Source: Roseofilum acuticapitatum BLCC-M154 (lineage in GTDB: Bacteria > Cyanobacteriota > Cyanobacteriia > Cyanobacteriales > Desertifilaceae). From it: DNA of 64,000 bases. The notes beneath the pieces were generated by a model. That model was not told the DNA's origin and searched no databases. It was given only the letters and a program-made list of their open reading frames with translations. This document shows positions 36,662 through 45,765 of this stretch, in pieces. The translations under genes were made by a program, and so were the position numbers. Location of the stretch: assembly GCF_030068475.1 (NCBI RefSeq), contig NZ_JAQOSP010000109.1, positions 1 to 64,000 of the forward strand. The letters are read 5' to 3'. Position 1 is the first letter of the stretch; each line of letters starts with the position of its first letter.

Positions 36662-37913
36662 CAAAGTGATGGGTAAAGTGATGCATCAGATCGACTCGAC
36701 CTTTACGCAGCATAGCGCGATCGAGGCGTTCTGTGGTGTTACAGGTCATCATCACCACGAGCCGTTGTTGCAGTTGAATGCCATCTTCATCGATGACGCT
36801 TTGATAGAGGGTTCCATCTAATAAGCTCAAGATATGCTCAGTTTTGGTGTTGTCTTGTTTGGCGGTTATAGAGCGGTCTTGAGCCAGATTATCAGCTTCG
36901 TTGATGACGAGACAAATTTTTTCCAGGTAGGTGGGAGGCACAAAGTTTTCCACGGCATCATGATCGAGGATGAAAATCACATATCCTAGGGGCATGAGGA
37001 TTTCTTTGGCTACGGCTTGCGTCCAGGCGGTTTTGCCGGTTCCGGGTTCCCCATGGACAAGGATGGCGAGTTGTTTTTGGTCAAGGATGCTCTGTTGTAC
37101 GGTGTCGGTGAATCCTTGGATATCGGTGGGAAAGGTGCGGATGGGAAAGTGGCTTTGCACTTGTCCCACACGGCTTTGATAGCCACTGAGCATGACGGCT
37201 AGGTTATAGGTGGCTTTGTTGACGAGGGGGGCAAGGTTGTTTGCAATGAGCGTATAGCGCCGTTTTCCTCGTCCGAGGTTTTCGACTTGTAACCAAACTT
37301 TGGCTTCTTCCCAACAGGAATAGACGGTTCCGAGGATTTCTAGACGCTCCCAAAAGTCTTTGGACGATTGGCTAGAGGAGGTGTTGATACCGGTTTTTTG
37401 GTTAAAGCGATTGATGGGATAGTAGAAATAGCGGTCGAGATAGTATTGGGTGATTACGTCGGGTTTGTCGAGGAGGGCGAGGATTTTGAAGACGGTGATT
37501 TCTTGTAGACGGTTGAGGACGAAATCAATGGGGATGCGATCGCGACTTACTGATTGTACTACAGGCGTTTCCGTCATGAGTACATCTTTATAGCGATAGT
37601 CGGGAAACGGCGGTTGGGGGGTAATATAGTCCCAATATTCTTCCAGGTTATAGCGGGTATTTTCAGAGAAGAGGTTGAAAATATTAGCCCACCAAGCATA
37701 CTGGTTGCGACCCAAAGCATCGGCTAGGTCACTTACGGCTCCCATGGTTTTGTTGTTGAGTTCCCAAAAGTCATTGGCGAGTAAATAGCTAAAATGCTCC
37801 CAATCAAATTCACGGTTTAGGGGTCGCCAGCCACTGCTGAGTAACCCTCGACTTTGGGCTTGGTTGTTATAGTTCGGATAGTTTTGAGGATGATCGAAAT
37901 AAAAAGAGTCCAT
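36657..37913 (-). CDS. AAA family ATPase
   Basis: The 418-aa protein has about 250 N-terminal residues without a recognised domain (rich in Tyr, Trp and Asn early on) and a C-terminal AAA module. This comprises Walker A HGEPGTGKTAWTQAVAKEI, Walker B-like ICLVINEADNLA (Asn before the Glu), sensor-1-like VVMMTCNTTERLD, and an Arg-finger-like RAMLRKGRVDLM near the end. The protein stops within about 15 residues of that point, so the usual helical lid is missing. The following bases encode protein-like sequence in another frame, suggesting a possible frameshift. Function unknown; single gene. Confidence 0.75.
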   Translation of the reverse strand: MDSFYFDHPQNYPNYNNQAQSRGLLSSGWRPLNREFDWEHFSYLLANDFWELNNKTMGAVSDLADALGRNQYAWWANIFNLFSENTRYNLEEYWDYITPQPPFPDYRYKDVLMTETPVVQSVSRDRIPIDFVLNRLQEITVFKILALLDKPDVITQYYLDRYFYYPINRFNQKTGINTSSSQSSKDFWERLEILGTVYSCWEEAKVWLQVENLGRGKRRYTLIANNLAPLVNKATYNLAVMLSGYQSRVGQVQSHFPIRTFPTDIQGFTDTVQQSILDQKQLAILVHGEPGTGKTAWTQAVAKEILMPLGYVIFILDHDAVENFVPPTYLEKICLVINEADNLAQDRSITAKQDNTKTEHILSLLDGTLYQSVIDEDGIQLQQRLVVMMTCNTTERLDRAMLRKGRVDLMHHFTHHFV

Positions 37914-38090
37914 AAGATTGGGATCAAATTAAGGTTTTCTCAACAATCAATTGTTTACTGAGATATTTGCTGATCTGAGTTAAACGGTCTGAAGTCATTA
38001 ATTTTTTTTAATACAGCAGGTGTTGTCATACTACATTATAATACAGTTTAAGGATTGGCTTGTTAATTTGGGCGATCGCCTCTTTTCCTC

Positions 38091-38432
38091 TTAAATCTGT
38101 AGCATATCCCACAATAAGGCCACGGAAACAATCAACAAAATACCTCCCGCTAAGGTATCGAGTAGACGAGGAGTCAGATGGGAGGCTAACCACTGACCCA
38201 CCCAAACACCTAGGAAACTGGTTAAAACTAAAGCACTTCCCGCACCGAGGAAAACAATCACAGGAGAATGGGATTCTGCGGTCATCAGCAGAGTCGTCAC
38301 TTGGGTTTTATCCCCAATTTCGGCTAAGAAAATGGTGATAAACGTAGACCAGAAAATCCGAGTCGCCGGTTGACCAGCTTTTGGGGCAGTTTGCGGTTCT
38401 TTCTTGAGGGTATCAGGAGGATTAAGGGTCAC
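38091..38432 (-). CDS. GDT1/UPF0016 family half-size transporter (Mn-exporter-like)
   Basis: The 113-aa protein has three membrane helices and the signature E-x-G-D-K-T (FLAEIGDKTQVTTLLM, about residues 36-52), the cation-binding motif of the UPF0016/TMEM165 family. Full-length members have two such halves; cyanobacteria often encode the halves as two adjacent genes that must form a heterodimer, as proposed for Mn export at the thylakoid or plasma membrane. No second half is next to this gene, so its partner would have to be elsewhere. The first 24 residues are hydrophilic. Confidence 0.85.
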   Translation of the reverse strand: MTLNPPDTLKKEPQTAPKAGQPATRIFWSTFITIFLAEIGDKTQVTTLLMTAESHSPVIVFLGAGSALVLTSFLGVWVGQWLASHLTPRLLDTLAGGILLIVSVALLWDMLQI

Positions 38433-38563
38433 AGCAATTGCATCTCGTAACTTGAACTACAGAGTAACATAAAATCTGCTCCTCATTCCCGACTCCATCC
38501 TCTAAACGATCCGAGTTTGGTGATAAGGTAGGGCAGAAGTTCTTTTCTTGACTTATCTTTTTT

Positions 38564-39460
38564 ATGACCTATTCAACAGAAAGTCACGCTAAAATCGGTA
38601 TTATTGGTGGCAGTGGACTCTATCAAATGGAAGCCTTGCAAGATGTGCAAGAAATCTCCATCGAAACGCCCTTTGGTTCCCCTTCTGCTCCTCTGATTGT
38701 TGGTCAACTTTCAGGCGCTCCGGTGGCTTTTCTCGCCCGTCACGGTCGAGGTCATCATCTTATGCCCTCTGAGATCCCTTTTCGGGCTAATATTTACGCT
38801 CTCAAAAAAATTGGGGTTGAATATCTTATTTCTGCTTCGGCAGTTGGCTCTCTCAAAGAAGAAGTTAAACCCCGCGATTTGGTCATCTCTCATCAATTTA
38901 TTGACCGCACTAAACATCGAGTATCTACGTTCTTTGGTGAGGGAATTGTAGCTCATATTGGTTTTGGTCATCCGGTTTGCGCCCAACTCAGCCAAGTTTT
39001 GGCAGAAGCGATTGAAGGTTTAGATTTACCGGACATAACCCTACATAAAGGGGGGACATATCTGTGTATGGAAGGCCCTGCTTTTTCTACCCAAGCAGAA
39101 TCTAAACTTTATCGCAGTTGGGGGGCAACAGTCATCGGGATGACTAATATACCGGAGGCTAAATTAGCGAGAGAAGCGGAAATTGCCTATGGCAGCTTGA
39201 ATTTAGTTACCGATTATGATTGTTGGCATCCGGATCACGATCATGTGACGGTTGAGATGATTCTAGATAATTTATATCATAATGCGGAAAATGCCCAAAA
39301 AGTGATTCAAGAAACCGTGCGTCGGCTGCATGAAAATCCACCAGTTTCTGAGGCCCATTCGGCGTTAAAATATGCGATTGTTACTCGACCAGAGTTTATC
39401 CCGGATGCAACCCGCGAAAAGTTGGGACTGTTGCTCGATAAGTATTTGGTTCAGGGCTAA
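38564..39460 (+). CDS. mtnP: S-methyl-5'-thioadenosine phosphorylase
   Basis: The enzyme cleaves methylthioadenosine with phosphate to adenine and methylthioribose-1-phosphate in the methionine salvage pathway. The 298-aa protein shows the family hallmarks: [16 protein letters not shown] with the phosphate-binding [41 protein letters not shown], and [20 protein letters not shown] with LVTDYDCW. The T-N-I-P-E form (rather than M-S-T-V-P-E of purine nucleoside phosphorylase) favours MTA as substrate. The upstream GDT1 gene is divergent; the next gene downstream is a P-type ATPase 177 bp away. Confidence 0.93.
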   Translation: MTYSTESHAKIGIIGGSGLYQMEALQDVQEISIETPFGSPSAPLIVGQLSGAPVAFLARHGRGHHLMPSEIPFRANIYALKKIGVEYLISASAVGSLKEEVKPRDLVISHQFIDRTKHRVSTFFGEGIVAHIGFGHPVCAQLSQVLAEAIEGLDLPDITLHKGGTYLCMEGPAFSTQAESKLYRSWGATVIGMTNIPEAKLAREAEIAYGSLNLVTDYDCWHPDHDHVTVEMILDNLYHNAENAQKVIQETVRRLHENPPVSEAHSALKYAIVTRPEFIPDATREKLGLLLDKYLVQG

Positions 39461-39637
39461 TCCTGCTCCATACTCCTTGAAAATTCAGGATGTTTTAATT
39501 ACGGTCTGCTGGCAAGTAGACGAATGTTCACAATTGAGAGACAATTGCGATCCTCCGGACAAGAGAATGGGTTTTTCAAGGGAAAGAGTTAACCCATTCT
39601 CTATTATTGATGCTCTATTTTCCATTCAAAATGACTT

Positions 39638-42094
39638 ATGGTAAATCCTCACCCTATACCCACTGGATTAACAGACGAGCAAGTGAAAAGCCGCTATCGG
39701 TCAGGCTTGCATAATAATGTGAATTTGCCCAATAGTCGCTCCTACCAAGATATTCTACGGGAAACTGTGTTTACTTTCATTAATGGGGTGTTCTTTTCGA
39801 TTTTTACGCTGCTGGTTTCCCTGGGACGCTACAGTGATGGGGCGATTGTGATTGTGGTGTTATTTAGTGCGGTGATGGTAAGTGTTTGTCAGGAGATTTG
39901 GGCAAAGCGTAAGTTAGATAAGGTGGCATTGTTGACTCGTCCTCAGTCTTTGGTGATACGCAATGGCCAAGAACATACTCTCGATCCTCGTGAGATTGTA
40001 CAGGGGGATGTGTTGCATCTGATTCCTGGAGAACAAATTATGGTGGATGGGGAGCTGTTGCAGGGACAGATGGAGGTGGATGAGTCCCTATTGACGGGGG
40101 AGAGTGATGCGATTGTGAAAAAACCGGGCGATCGCCTGCTCTCTGGCACGTTTTGCATTAGTGGGAATGGGTATTATGAAGCACAACAGGTGGGCAAGGA
40201 AACCCTAGCCTATCGCCTGGCTTCGGGGGCTAGGGCGGTGCGACAGGTGTATACACCTTTACAACAACAGATTAACCTGGTGATTCGCATCTTTATCTTA
40301 GTGGCTGGTTTTCTGTGGATTTTAGTGGCGATCGCCGTTCTCAGTCGTACCCTTTCAGTCCCTGATGGGGTGCAAAAAGCGGCGGTGATCTCTAGTTTAG
40401 TGCCTGCGGGCCTCTATTTATCGATTACTCTCGCCTATGCTCTGGGAGCGGTGCGGATGCTGGATCGAGATATTCTAATCCAACAGGCGAATTCCGTGGA
40501 ATCCCTAAGCCATGTGGAAATCCTCTGTTTAGATAAGACGGGAACCCTAACCGCGAATCAAATTGAGGTGCATCAGTTGGAGACGATTCAGGGAGATAGA
40601 GCGCGTTTAGAGCAGATTTTAGGGGTGTTTGCAGCCAGTGCAACGACGCAAAATGCCACCAGTGAGGCGATCGCTCGCTACCTTCCCCACCCCCCCCAAC
40701 CGGTGAATAGTGAAGTTCCCTTTACCTCGGCACGCAAGTGGAGCGGTTGCATTTTTGCCACAGGTGAAATTCAAGGAACCTATGTCTTAGGCGCTCCGGA
40801 TATTCTTGCTCGCACCATTCCCCTGGCTGAGGAGATCCGGGAAACCATCCACCAGTGGACAGAACAAGGCTATCGCGTCTTGCTGTTTGCCGGTTCTGAA
40901 GCGGTGGTGAGCCTTTATGATGGGGAAAATACCCCCGCCATTCCCCCCACCCTTGTGCCTTTGGGATTGGTAATTTTAGGGGATCAATTGCGTCCGGGCG
41001 TGTTAGAAACGCTGCAAGGATTCCAGCAAGCAGGGGTGCAACTGAAGATTATTTCGGGAGATTATCCGCAGACGGTACAGGCGATCGCCCGTCAAGTCGG
41101 ATTAAAGGGCAATCTAGCCATGATTTCGGGAGCGGAGTTAGCCCAAATTGAACCCCACCAATGGCCGCAAGTGGTACAAGACTATACCATTTTTGGGCGC
41201 ATTACCCCCGATCAAAAAGCCCAATTGGTCAAAGAATTACGCCAAAAAGGAATTTATGTAGCCATGATTGGGGATGGAGTCAATGATGTTTTATCCCTGA
41301 AACAAGCGAATTTGGGGATAGCCATGGAAAGTGGCAGTAAAGCCACTAAAGCAGTAGCGGATTTAGTGTTATTAAAAGATTCGTTTGTGTCCCTCCCCTT
41401 TGCTTTTTTGGAAGGGCAACGCATTCAAAACGGAATTCAGGATGTTTTGAAGTTGTTTATTATCCGCATTTTTTCGTTTACCTTACTCATTTTAGCCACC
41501 GGTCAAGTGATTGGCACATTTCCCTTATTGAATAAACATAGTGCTTTGGTAACGGCGCTTTCCGTGGGCTTTCCGAGTATGAGTTTGCCCGTTTATGCTA
41601 AAGCCGGAGGAGAACAGAGTGAAAACCGCGTACACTCTTTATTCAGGTTTATTTTACCGGCTACATTATCAGTAACCTTAGCCGGATTAATCGTCTATTT
41701 AGGCTATTTAGTCACCAGTGTTTGGCGAGCGGTGAGCCGTGATGGAATCGTCATCATTGATAATGAGTTATTAGCCATTCCCCGCAGCGCCTTAGTCACC
41801 CTCTTAATCCTGTGCGGCTTAACCTTAATGTTGTTTCTCAAACCCCCAACCCGGTTCTGGGTGGCGGTGGAACCCCTGAGCGGAGATTGGCGATATACGG
41901 CGGTTGCGTTGAGTTTGTTGGGGTTATACGGCTTGATTTTGGCGATCGCCCCCGTGAGAACCTTCTTTGACTTGACGCTCTTATCGGTATCAGATTATGC
42001 GTTTATTCTGGCGATCGTTTTGCTGTGGATGTATCTCCTGCGCCTCACCTGGCGACGCAAATGGTTAGAGCGTTTCTTGGGGAAATTTCATTAA
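39638..42094 (+). CDS. Cation-translocating P-type ATPase, substrate unassigned
   Basis: The 818-aa protein has the full set of P-type motifs: actuator LLTGESDAIVKKPGDRL, phosphorylation loop EILCLDKTGTLTANQIE, and hinge AMIGDGVNDVLSLKQANLGIAM. About eight to ten membrane helices are present, two before the actuator, two around the M4 site and a C-terminal bundle. The M4 motif reads SLVPAGLYLSI, unlike the PEGL of Ca pumps or the CPC of heavy-metal pumps, and there is no N-terminal metal-binding domain. It belongs to a bacterial group annotated only as HAD-IC family; ion unknown. The start is at ATG 39638. Confidence 0.88.
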   Translation: MVNPHPIPTGLTDEQVKSRYRSGLHNNVNLPNSRSYQDILRETVFTFINGVFFSIFTLLVSLGRYSDGAIVIVVLFSAVMVSVCQEIWAKRKLDKVALLTRPQSLVIRNGQEHTLDPREIVQGDVLHLIPGEQIMVDGELLQGQMEVDESLLTGESDAIVKKPGDRLLSGTFCISGNGYYEAQQVGKETLAYRLASGARAVRQVYTPLQQQINLVIRIFILVAGFLWILVAIAVLSRTLSVPDGVQKAAVISSLVPAGLYLSITLAYALGAVRMLDRDILIQQANSVESLSHVEILCLDKTGTLTANQIEVHQLETIQGDRARLEQILGVFAASATTQNATSEAIARYLPHPPQPVNSEVPFTSARKWSGCIFATGEIQGTYVLGAPDILARTIPLAEEIRETIHQWTEQGYRVLLFAGSEAVVSLYDGENTPAIPPTLVPLGLVILGDQLRPGVLETLQGFQQAGVQLKIISGDYPQTVQAIARQVGLKGNLAMISGAELAQIEPHQWPQVVQDYTIFGRITPDQKAQLVKELRQKGIYVAMIGDGVNDVLSLKQANLGIAMESGSKATKAVADLVLLKDSFVSLPFAFLEGQRIQNGIQDVLKLFIIRIFSFTLLILATGQVIGTFPLLNKHSALVTALSVGFPSMSLPVYAKAGGEQSENRVHSLFRFILPATLSVTLAGLIVYLGYLVTSVWRAVSRDGIVIIDNELLAIPRSALVTLLILCGLTLMLFLKPPTRFWVAVEPLSGDWRYTAVALSLLGLYGLILAIAPVRTFFDLTLLSVSDYAFILAIVLLWMYLLRLTWRRKWLERFLGKFH

Positions 42095-42431
42095 GTTGAA
42101 GTATCTAAAGCTATCTCATACCATTTCTCTTTAAGTTTGCACTTAATATCAAGTCCGATTGTTCATGTCCGCGAAGCGGAAATACCATGATTAAAAATTT
42201 AGGGAGCGAGACGCTCCCACTCCAGTAATATCAAGGGATTAGAGGAGTGCGGGCATCTTGCCCGCTTCTTCACCCTTTATCCGGACTTAATATAATTCGT
42301 GTCGATTTTACCGTTCGGTGTTGGCGCTTTAGCACTAAAGCGCTCACTACAAACAAAATTTAATGCATCAAATTAGCTGAAACAATCCACTACGGCAAAA
42401 CTATTAAACGCATCATCATAGAGAAATGGTA
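42095..42431. other. Repeat-filled intergenic region
   Basis: The 337-bp spacer between convergent genes contains a TTCATGTCCGCGAAGCGGAAAT copy (42162-42182), two hairpins of the GAGTGCGGGC family (42201-42226 and 42243-42269) and an inverted pair GGCGCTTTAGCACTAAAGCGC near 42324-42345. No gene is seen. Confidence 0.75.
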
Positions 42432-42641
42432 TCACCACTCATTTTCATCTACCTGCCGGCAATTTTGCCGAATAGCTTGCTGCATCTCCTCTGCCTCAGC
42501 ATCACTTAAAATCCCGACAAATTTTGCCAGAGGGTGTTCTGTTTTACTGACTTGAATTCGATGTAAAAACTCTAGAACTTTTTGCACTACATCATCGGGC
42601 ACTTGTTCAAGTTCTTCAATTAACTGTTGACGCTTATTCAT
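42432..42641 (-). CDS. Small antitoxin-like protein (DUF2281-type), orphan
   Basis: The 69-aa protein has an N-terminal helical segment LIEELEQVPDDVVQKVLEFL, characteristic of DUF2281-like cyanobacterial proteins, and a C-terminal segment PLAKFVGILSDAEAEEMQQ ending in Q-V-D-E-N-E-W. Proteins with this tail usually lie immediately upstream of a VapC-type PIN toxin gene. Here the bases downstream are only repeats and no PIN domain is present, so it is an orphan or remnant. The start is chosen at the ATG after TCTAGACAATGA. The antitoxin role is inferred. Confidence 0.65.
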   Translation of the reverse strand: MNKRQQLIEELEQVPDDVVQKVLEFLHRIQVSKTEHPLAKFVGILSDAEAEEMQQAIRQNCRQVDENEW

Positions 42642-42816
42642 TGTCTAGAAACTCCATTAGCTAAGATTCTGCTTTATCCTATCCTAGATGATTACCCTCA
42701 TCCTGACGATATCCCCATTCTCTAATGCTTCCCAATTAGTCCGAGAGATATTGCTCAAGTCTTTTCCGCTTACGTTATCTGTATTTTCGCTTCTAGGCGA
42801 TCGCCTTCCCTGGTAT

Positions 42817-45069
42817 TTATCCCCCCAAAGTACCATAGTTAAACTCAAGCTTTTTTCCCAGATTAAACGGATGGGGCTTATGAATCCCATAACCCTGAGC
42901 ATAGTTAATCCCCAAGCCTCGCACCTGCTCTAAAATTCCTTGATTTTCAATCGATTCGGCAATCGTTTTCAAACCCATCACTTGGGCAATACGCTGAATC
43001 GATTCAACCATCACCCGATTCACAGGATCGTCAATCAAACTTTTAATAAATGTTCCATCAATCTTTAAGTAATCAATCGGTAATTGCTTCAAATAAGTAA
43101 ATGAAGACATGCCACTGCCAAAATCATCCAAAGCAAACTGACAACCCAACTCTTTTAATTCCGTGATAAACCTGACTGCCTGACTTAAGTGAGTAATGGC
43201 CACCGTTTCTGTAATCTCAAAACCAATTAGAGAGGGTGGAATATGATATAACCAAAATTGTTCCTTAAGAAACTCTAAAAACGAAACATCATTAAAACTA
43301 GCTCCTGATAAATTGACCAAATAAATGGGCTTCAAAAGGCGAGTAGATTTACTTCCCGATCCTTCACTGATGTGACTTGATAACTGTTTAAATAAATTAC
43401 GAATTACCCATCGATCGATTTCTGGCATCAAATCATAACGTTCAGCCGCCGGTAAGAATGCCATAGGAGGAATCAGTGTTCCATTGCCATCAATCATGCG
43501 GATAAATAATTCACCACAAGGGCGATTTTTGGATGTAGAATTAATGGGAATAATTTGCTGGATATACAAGCAAAATTGATTCTCTTCTAAGGCGCGATTA
43601 ATTCGAGCGACCCATTCCATATCCCCTTGGCGTTTAGCCACTTCCCGATCTTCAGCTTGGTAAATATGAATCCGGTTCCGTCCACCATCTTTGGCCGCAT
43701 ACATTGCCGTATCTGCCGCACTTAGGGCAATATGTTCATTGTTAATTAAGCGATCGATCGGGACTAAGCCAATACTGACTCCTATTGTAAACAGTTTGTC
43801 TTCCCAAACAAAGCGAAAACCTTGAATGGTTTCAATGATTTTCTGAGCAACTTTTTGTCCTTCTGCCAGGGAGCAGTAATGCAACAATAACCCAAATTCA
43901 TCTCCACCTAAACGGGCAAAAGTGTCCGTTTTACGAATTTTACTTTGGAGAATTGCTGTGATTTGAATCAGAAGTTGATCTCCGGCAGAATGACCACAGG
44001 TATCATTGACAATTTTGAATTGATCTAAGTCTAAATAGCATAAAATATGCTGTTGATTAAATTGATGGGTTTCTAGAAGAGCAGCTTTTAAGCATTGCTC
44101 AAATTCGCGGCGATTAATTAAGCCGGTGAGGGGATCGTGGCTGGCTTGCCAAGAGAGTTGATGGGCAAGATTGCGGGCTGAGGTGACATCTCGACAAACA
44201 ATCACAGTTCCCACGATGCGATCGCCCTTGAAACGGATAGGAGCAATGCATAGTTCAATAATGTACTGTTGGCGATCGCTCTTGGAGTACAGGCTGTAGT
44301 TCGAGACTTTGATAATTTTTCCCGTGGTTAGGCTTTGACTCACTAAGAATTCAATCGGTTTTTGCTTAATATCGCTGCTAGAGAAAATTTCCCGAACCGA
44401 TTTGCCTTGCGTTGCACCACTGGTTAAACCAATCAGATTTTCTGCTATGGGGTTGAGGAATTCAACTTTATTTTTCAGATTGGTGACAATCACTGCATCA
44501 CCAATAGAGTTGAGCGTGATTTGAGCCAGTTCTTTCTCTTGCTGAAGGGCTTGTTCAAGATTCTGGCGATCGCTAATTTCTTGTTTCAGACGCAGATTCG
44601 CTTGCACTAAATCACTGGTGCGCTGAACCACCCGATTTTCTAAGGTTTCATTCGCTTTTCGCAGAGCATCAGAAGCTTGTTTGCGTTCAATCGCATAGCG
44701 CAGAGATCTCATCAGCAGCTCCGTATTTAACTGCCGTTTGATCAAATAATCTTGCGCCCCTTGACGCACTGCATCAACCGCCAAGGAACTATCGGTATTA
44801 TTGGTAAGTACAATAATCGGTACATCTGGCGCTTTCTCGATTAGAGGAGACAGGGACTCTAGCCCCTCAGCATCCGGTAAACTCAGATCCAGCAAGATCA
44901 CTTTAAACACCTGCTCCTCCAGTTGATGGAGCGCTTCTGATAACCGACTCACATGAGTTACTTCAACTTCCATAGAGGGCGCTTGTTTTAAACGCTCTTG
45001 TAAGAGACGAGCTTCTGCACGGTTATCTTCGATTAACAAGATCTCAATTAAGGGGTCTTCCACAGCCAA
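42817..45069 (-). CDS. REC-PAS-GGDEF-EAL c-di-GMP protein
   Basis: Domains over 750 aa: receiver (8-125, Asp61 in LLDLSLPDAEG), coiled coil (130-180), PAS (about 185-305), GGDEF (RLGGDEFGLLL) preceded by an RKTD I-site five residues upstream, and EAL. The EAL motif itself reads GELFIRM, keeping the catalytic Glu, and the downstream acidic residues (EITETVAI, DDFGSGMSSFTYL, YLKIDGTF, IAESIEN) are present, so phosphodiesterase activity is plausible. The I-site predicts product inhibition of cyclase activity. It follows the Rcp1-like and phytochrome genes on the same strand, which suggests light-dependent control. Confidence 0.92.
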   Translation of the reverse strand: MAVEDPLIEILLIEDNRAEARLLQERLKQAPSMEVEVTHVSRLSEALHQLEEQVFKVILLDLSLPDAEGLESLSPLIEKAPDVPIIVLTNNTDSSLAVDAVRQGAQDYLIKRQLNTELLMRSLRYAIERKQASDALRKANETLENRVVQRTSDLVQANLRLKQEISDRQNLEQALQQEKELAQITLNSIGDAVIVTNLKNKVEFLNPIAENLIGLTSGATQGKSVREIFSSSDIKQKPIEFLVSQSLTTGKIIKVSNYSLYSKSDRQQYIIELCIAPIRFKGDRIVGTVIVCRDVTSARNLAHQLSWQASHDPLTGLINRREFEQCLKAALLETHQFNQQHILCYLDLDQFKIVNDTCGHSAGDQLLIQITAILQSKIRKTDTFARLGGDEFGLLLHYCSLAEGQKVAQKIIETIQGFRFVWEDKLFTIGVSIGLVPIDRLINNEHIALSAADTAMYAAKDGGRNRIHIYQAEDREVAKRQGDMEWVARINRALEENQFCLYIQQIIPINSTSKNRPCGELFIRMIDGNGTLIPPMAFLPAAERYDLMPEIDRWVIRNLFKQLSSHISEGSGSKSTRLLKPIYLVNLSGASFNDVSFLEFLKEQFWLYHIPPSLIGFEITETVAITHLSQAVRFITELKELGCQFALDDFGSGMSSFTYLKQLPIDYLKIDGTFIKSLIDDPVNRVMVESIQRIAQVMGLKTIAESIENQGILEQVRGLGINYAQGYGIHKPHPFNLGKKLEFNYGTLGG

Positions 45070-45209
45070 TCACCCTTCCCAACCATTTTGATATTTATGA
45101 TACAGTTTTTAAGCCTATTTTCATATTCTAGAAGGAATGTTCTCCCTTAGAACATCAAAGTTATCTTTTGTTTACAAAAGTTAACTATTTAGCCAAAAAC
45201 CTTTAGGGA

Positions 45210-45650
45210 TCAAGCCAGAGGCAGAGAAACGGTGCGAAACCAAAATACTTCGATTTGTTCAACCAGATGAAAAAGCTGTTTTAGATTACTGGGTTTATGA
45301 AGATAACAATTTGCATGTAAATTATAGGTTTCTTGAATATCTTCGGGTCGTTGAGATGTACTTAAAATCAAAACCGGAATATGTTTTAGAGTTGGATCGG
45401 CTTTTATTTCTGCTAATACTTCTCGACCATTTTTTCGGGGTAAATTTAGGTCTAGCAGCACCAGATCTGGAAGGATGCGTTCAGTAAATGGAGGCTCAGA
45501 ACGCAAATAGGCGATCGCATCTACCCCGTTGCCTACGGATTGAATCTGATACGGTTCCGTCATTTTCTTGAACCCTTCCTGAATTAAACGTACATGGGCC
45601 GAATTATCCTCAATCATTAAAATGCGATGAGGTTGAGCCAAATGAGTCAT
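45210..45650 (-). CDS. Rcp1-like single-domain response regulator
   Basis: The 146-aa protein consists of a receiver only (IEDNSAHVRLIQEGFKK, phosphoacceptor Asp67 in LLDLNLPRKNGREVLAEIK, LSTSQRPEDIQETYNLHANC, switch Lys in YLHKPSNL). It is of the Rcp1 type that pairs with cyanobacterial phytochromes. It begins 115 bp downstream of the phytochrome-like kinase and ends 140 bp upstream of the REC-PAS-GGDEF-EAL gene, all on the same strand. It is likely phosphorylated by the phytochrome kinase. Confidence 0.88.
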   Translation of the reverse strand: MTHLAQPHRILMIEDNSAHVRLIQEGFKKMTEPYQIQSVGNGVDAIAYLRSEPPFTERILPDLVLLDLNLPRKNGREVLAEIKADPTLKHIPVLILSTSQRPEDIQETYNLHANCYLHKPSNLKQLFHLVEQIEVFWFRTVSLPLA

Positions 45651-45765
45651 TTTAAGTTATTACCTACGTTTTATATTAAAAAATGTTAATTGCTTTCAAG
45701 TAATCATAATCATAGAGATCTCTAATGTCAAGTCTAAACCTCGTACTAATTAAACCCTTCAGCAC

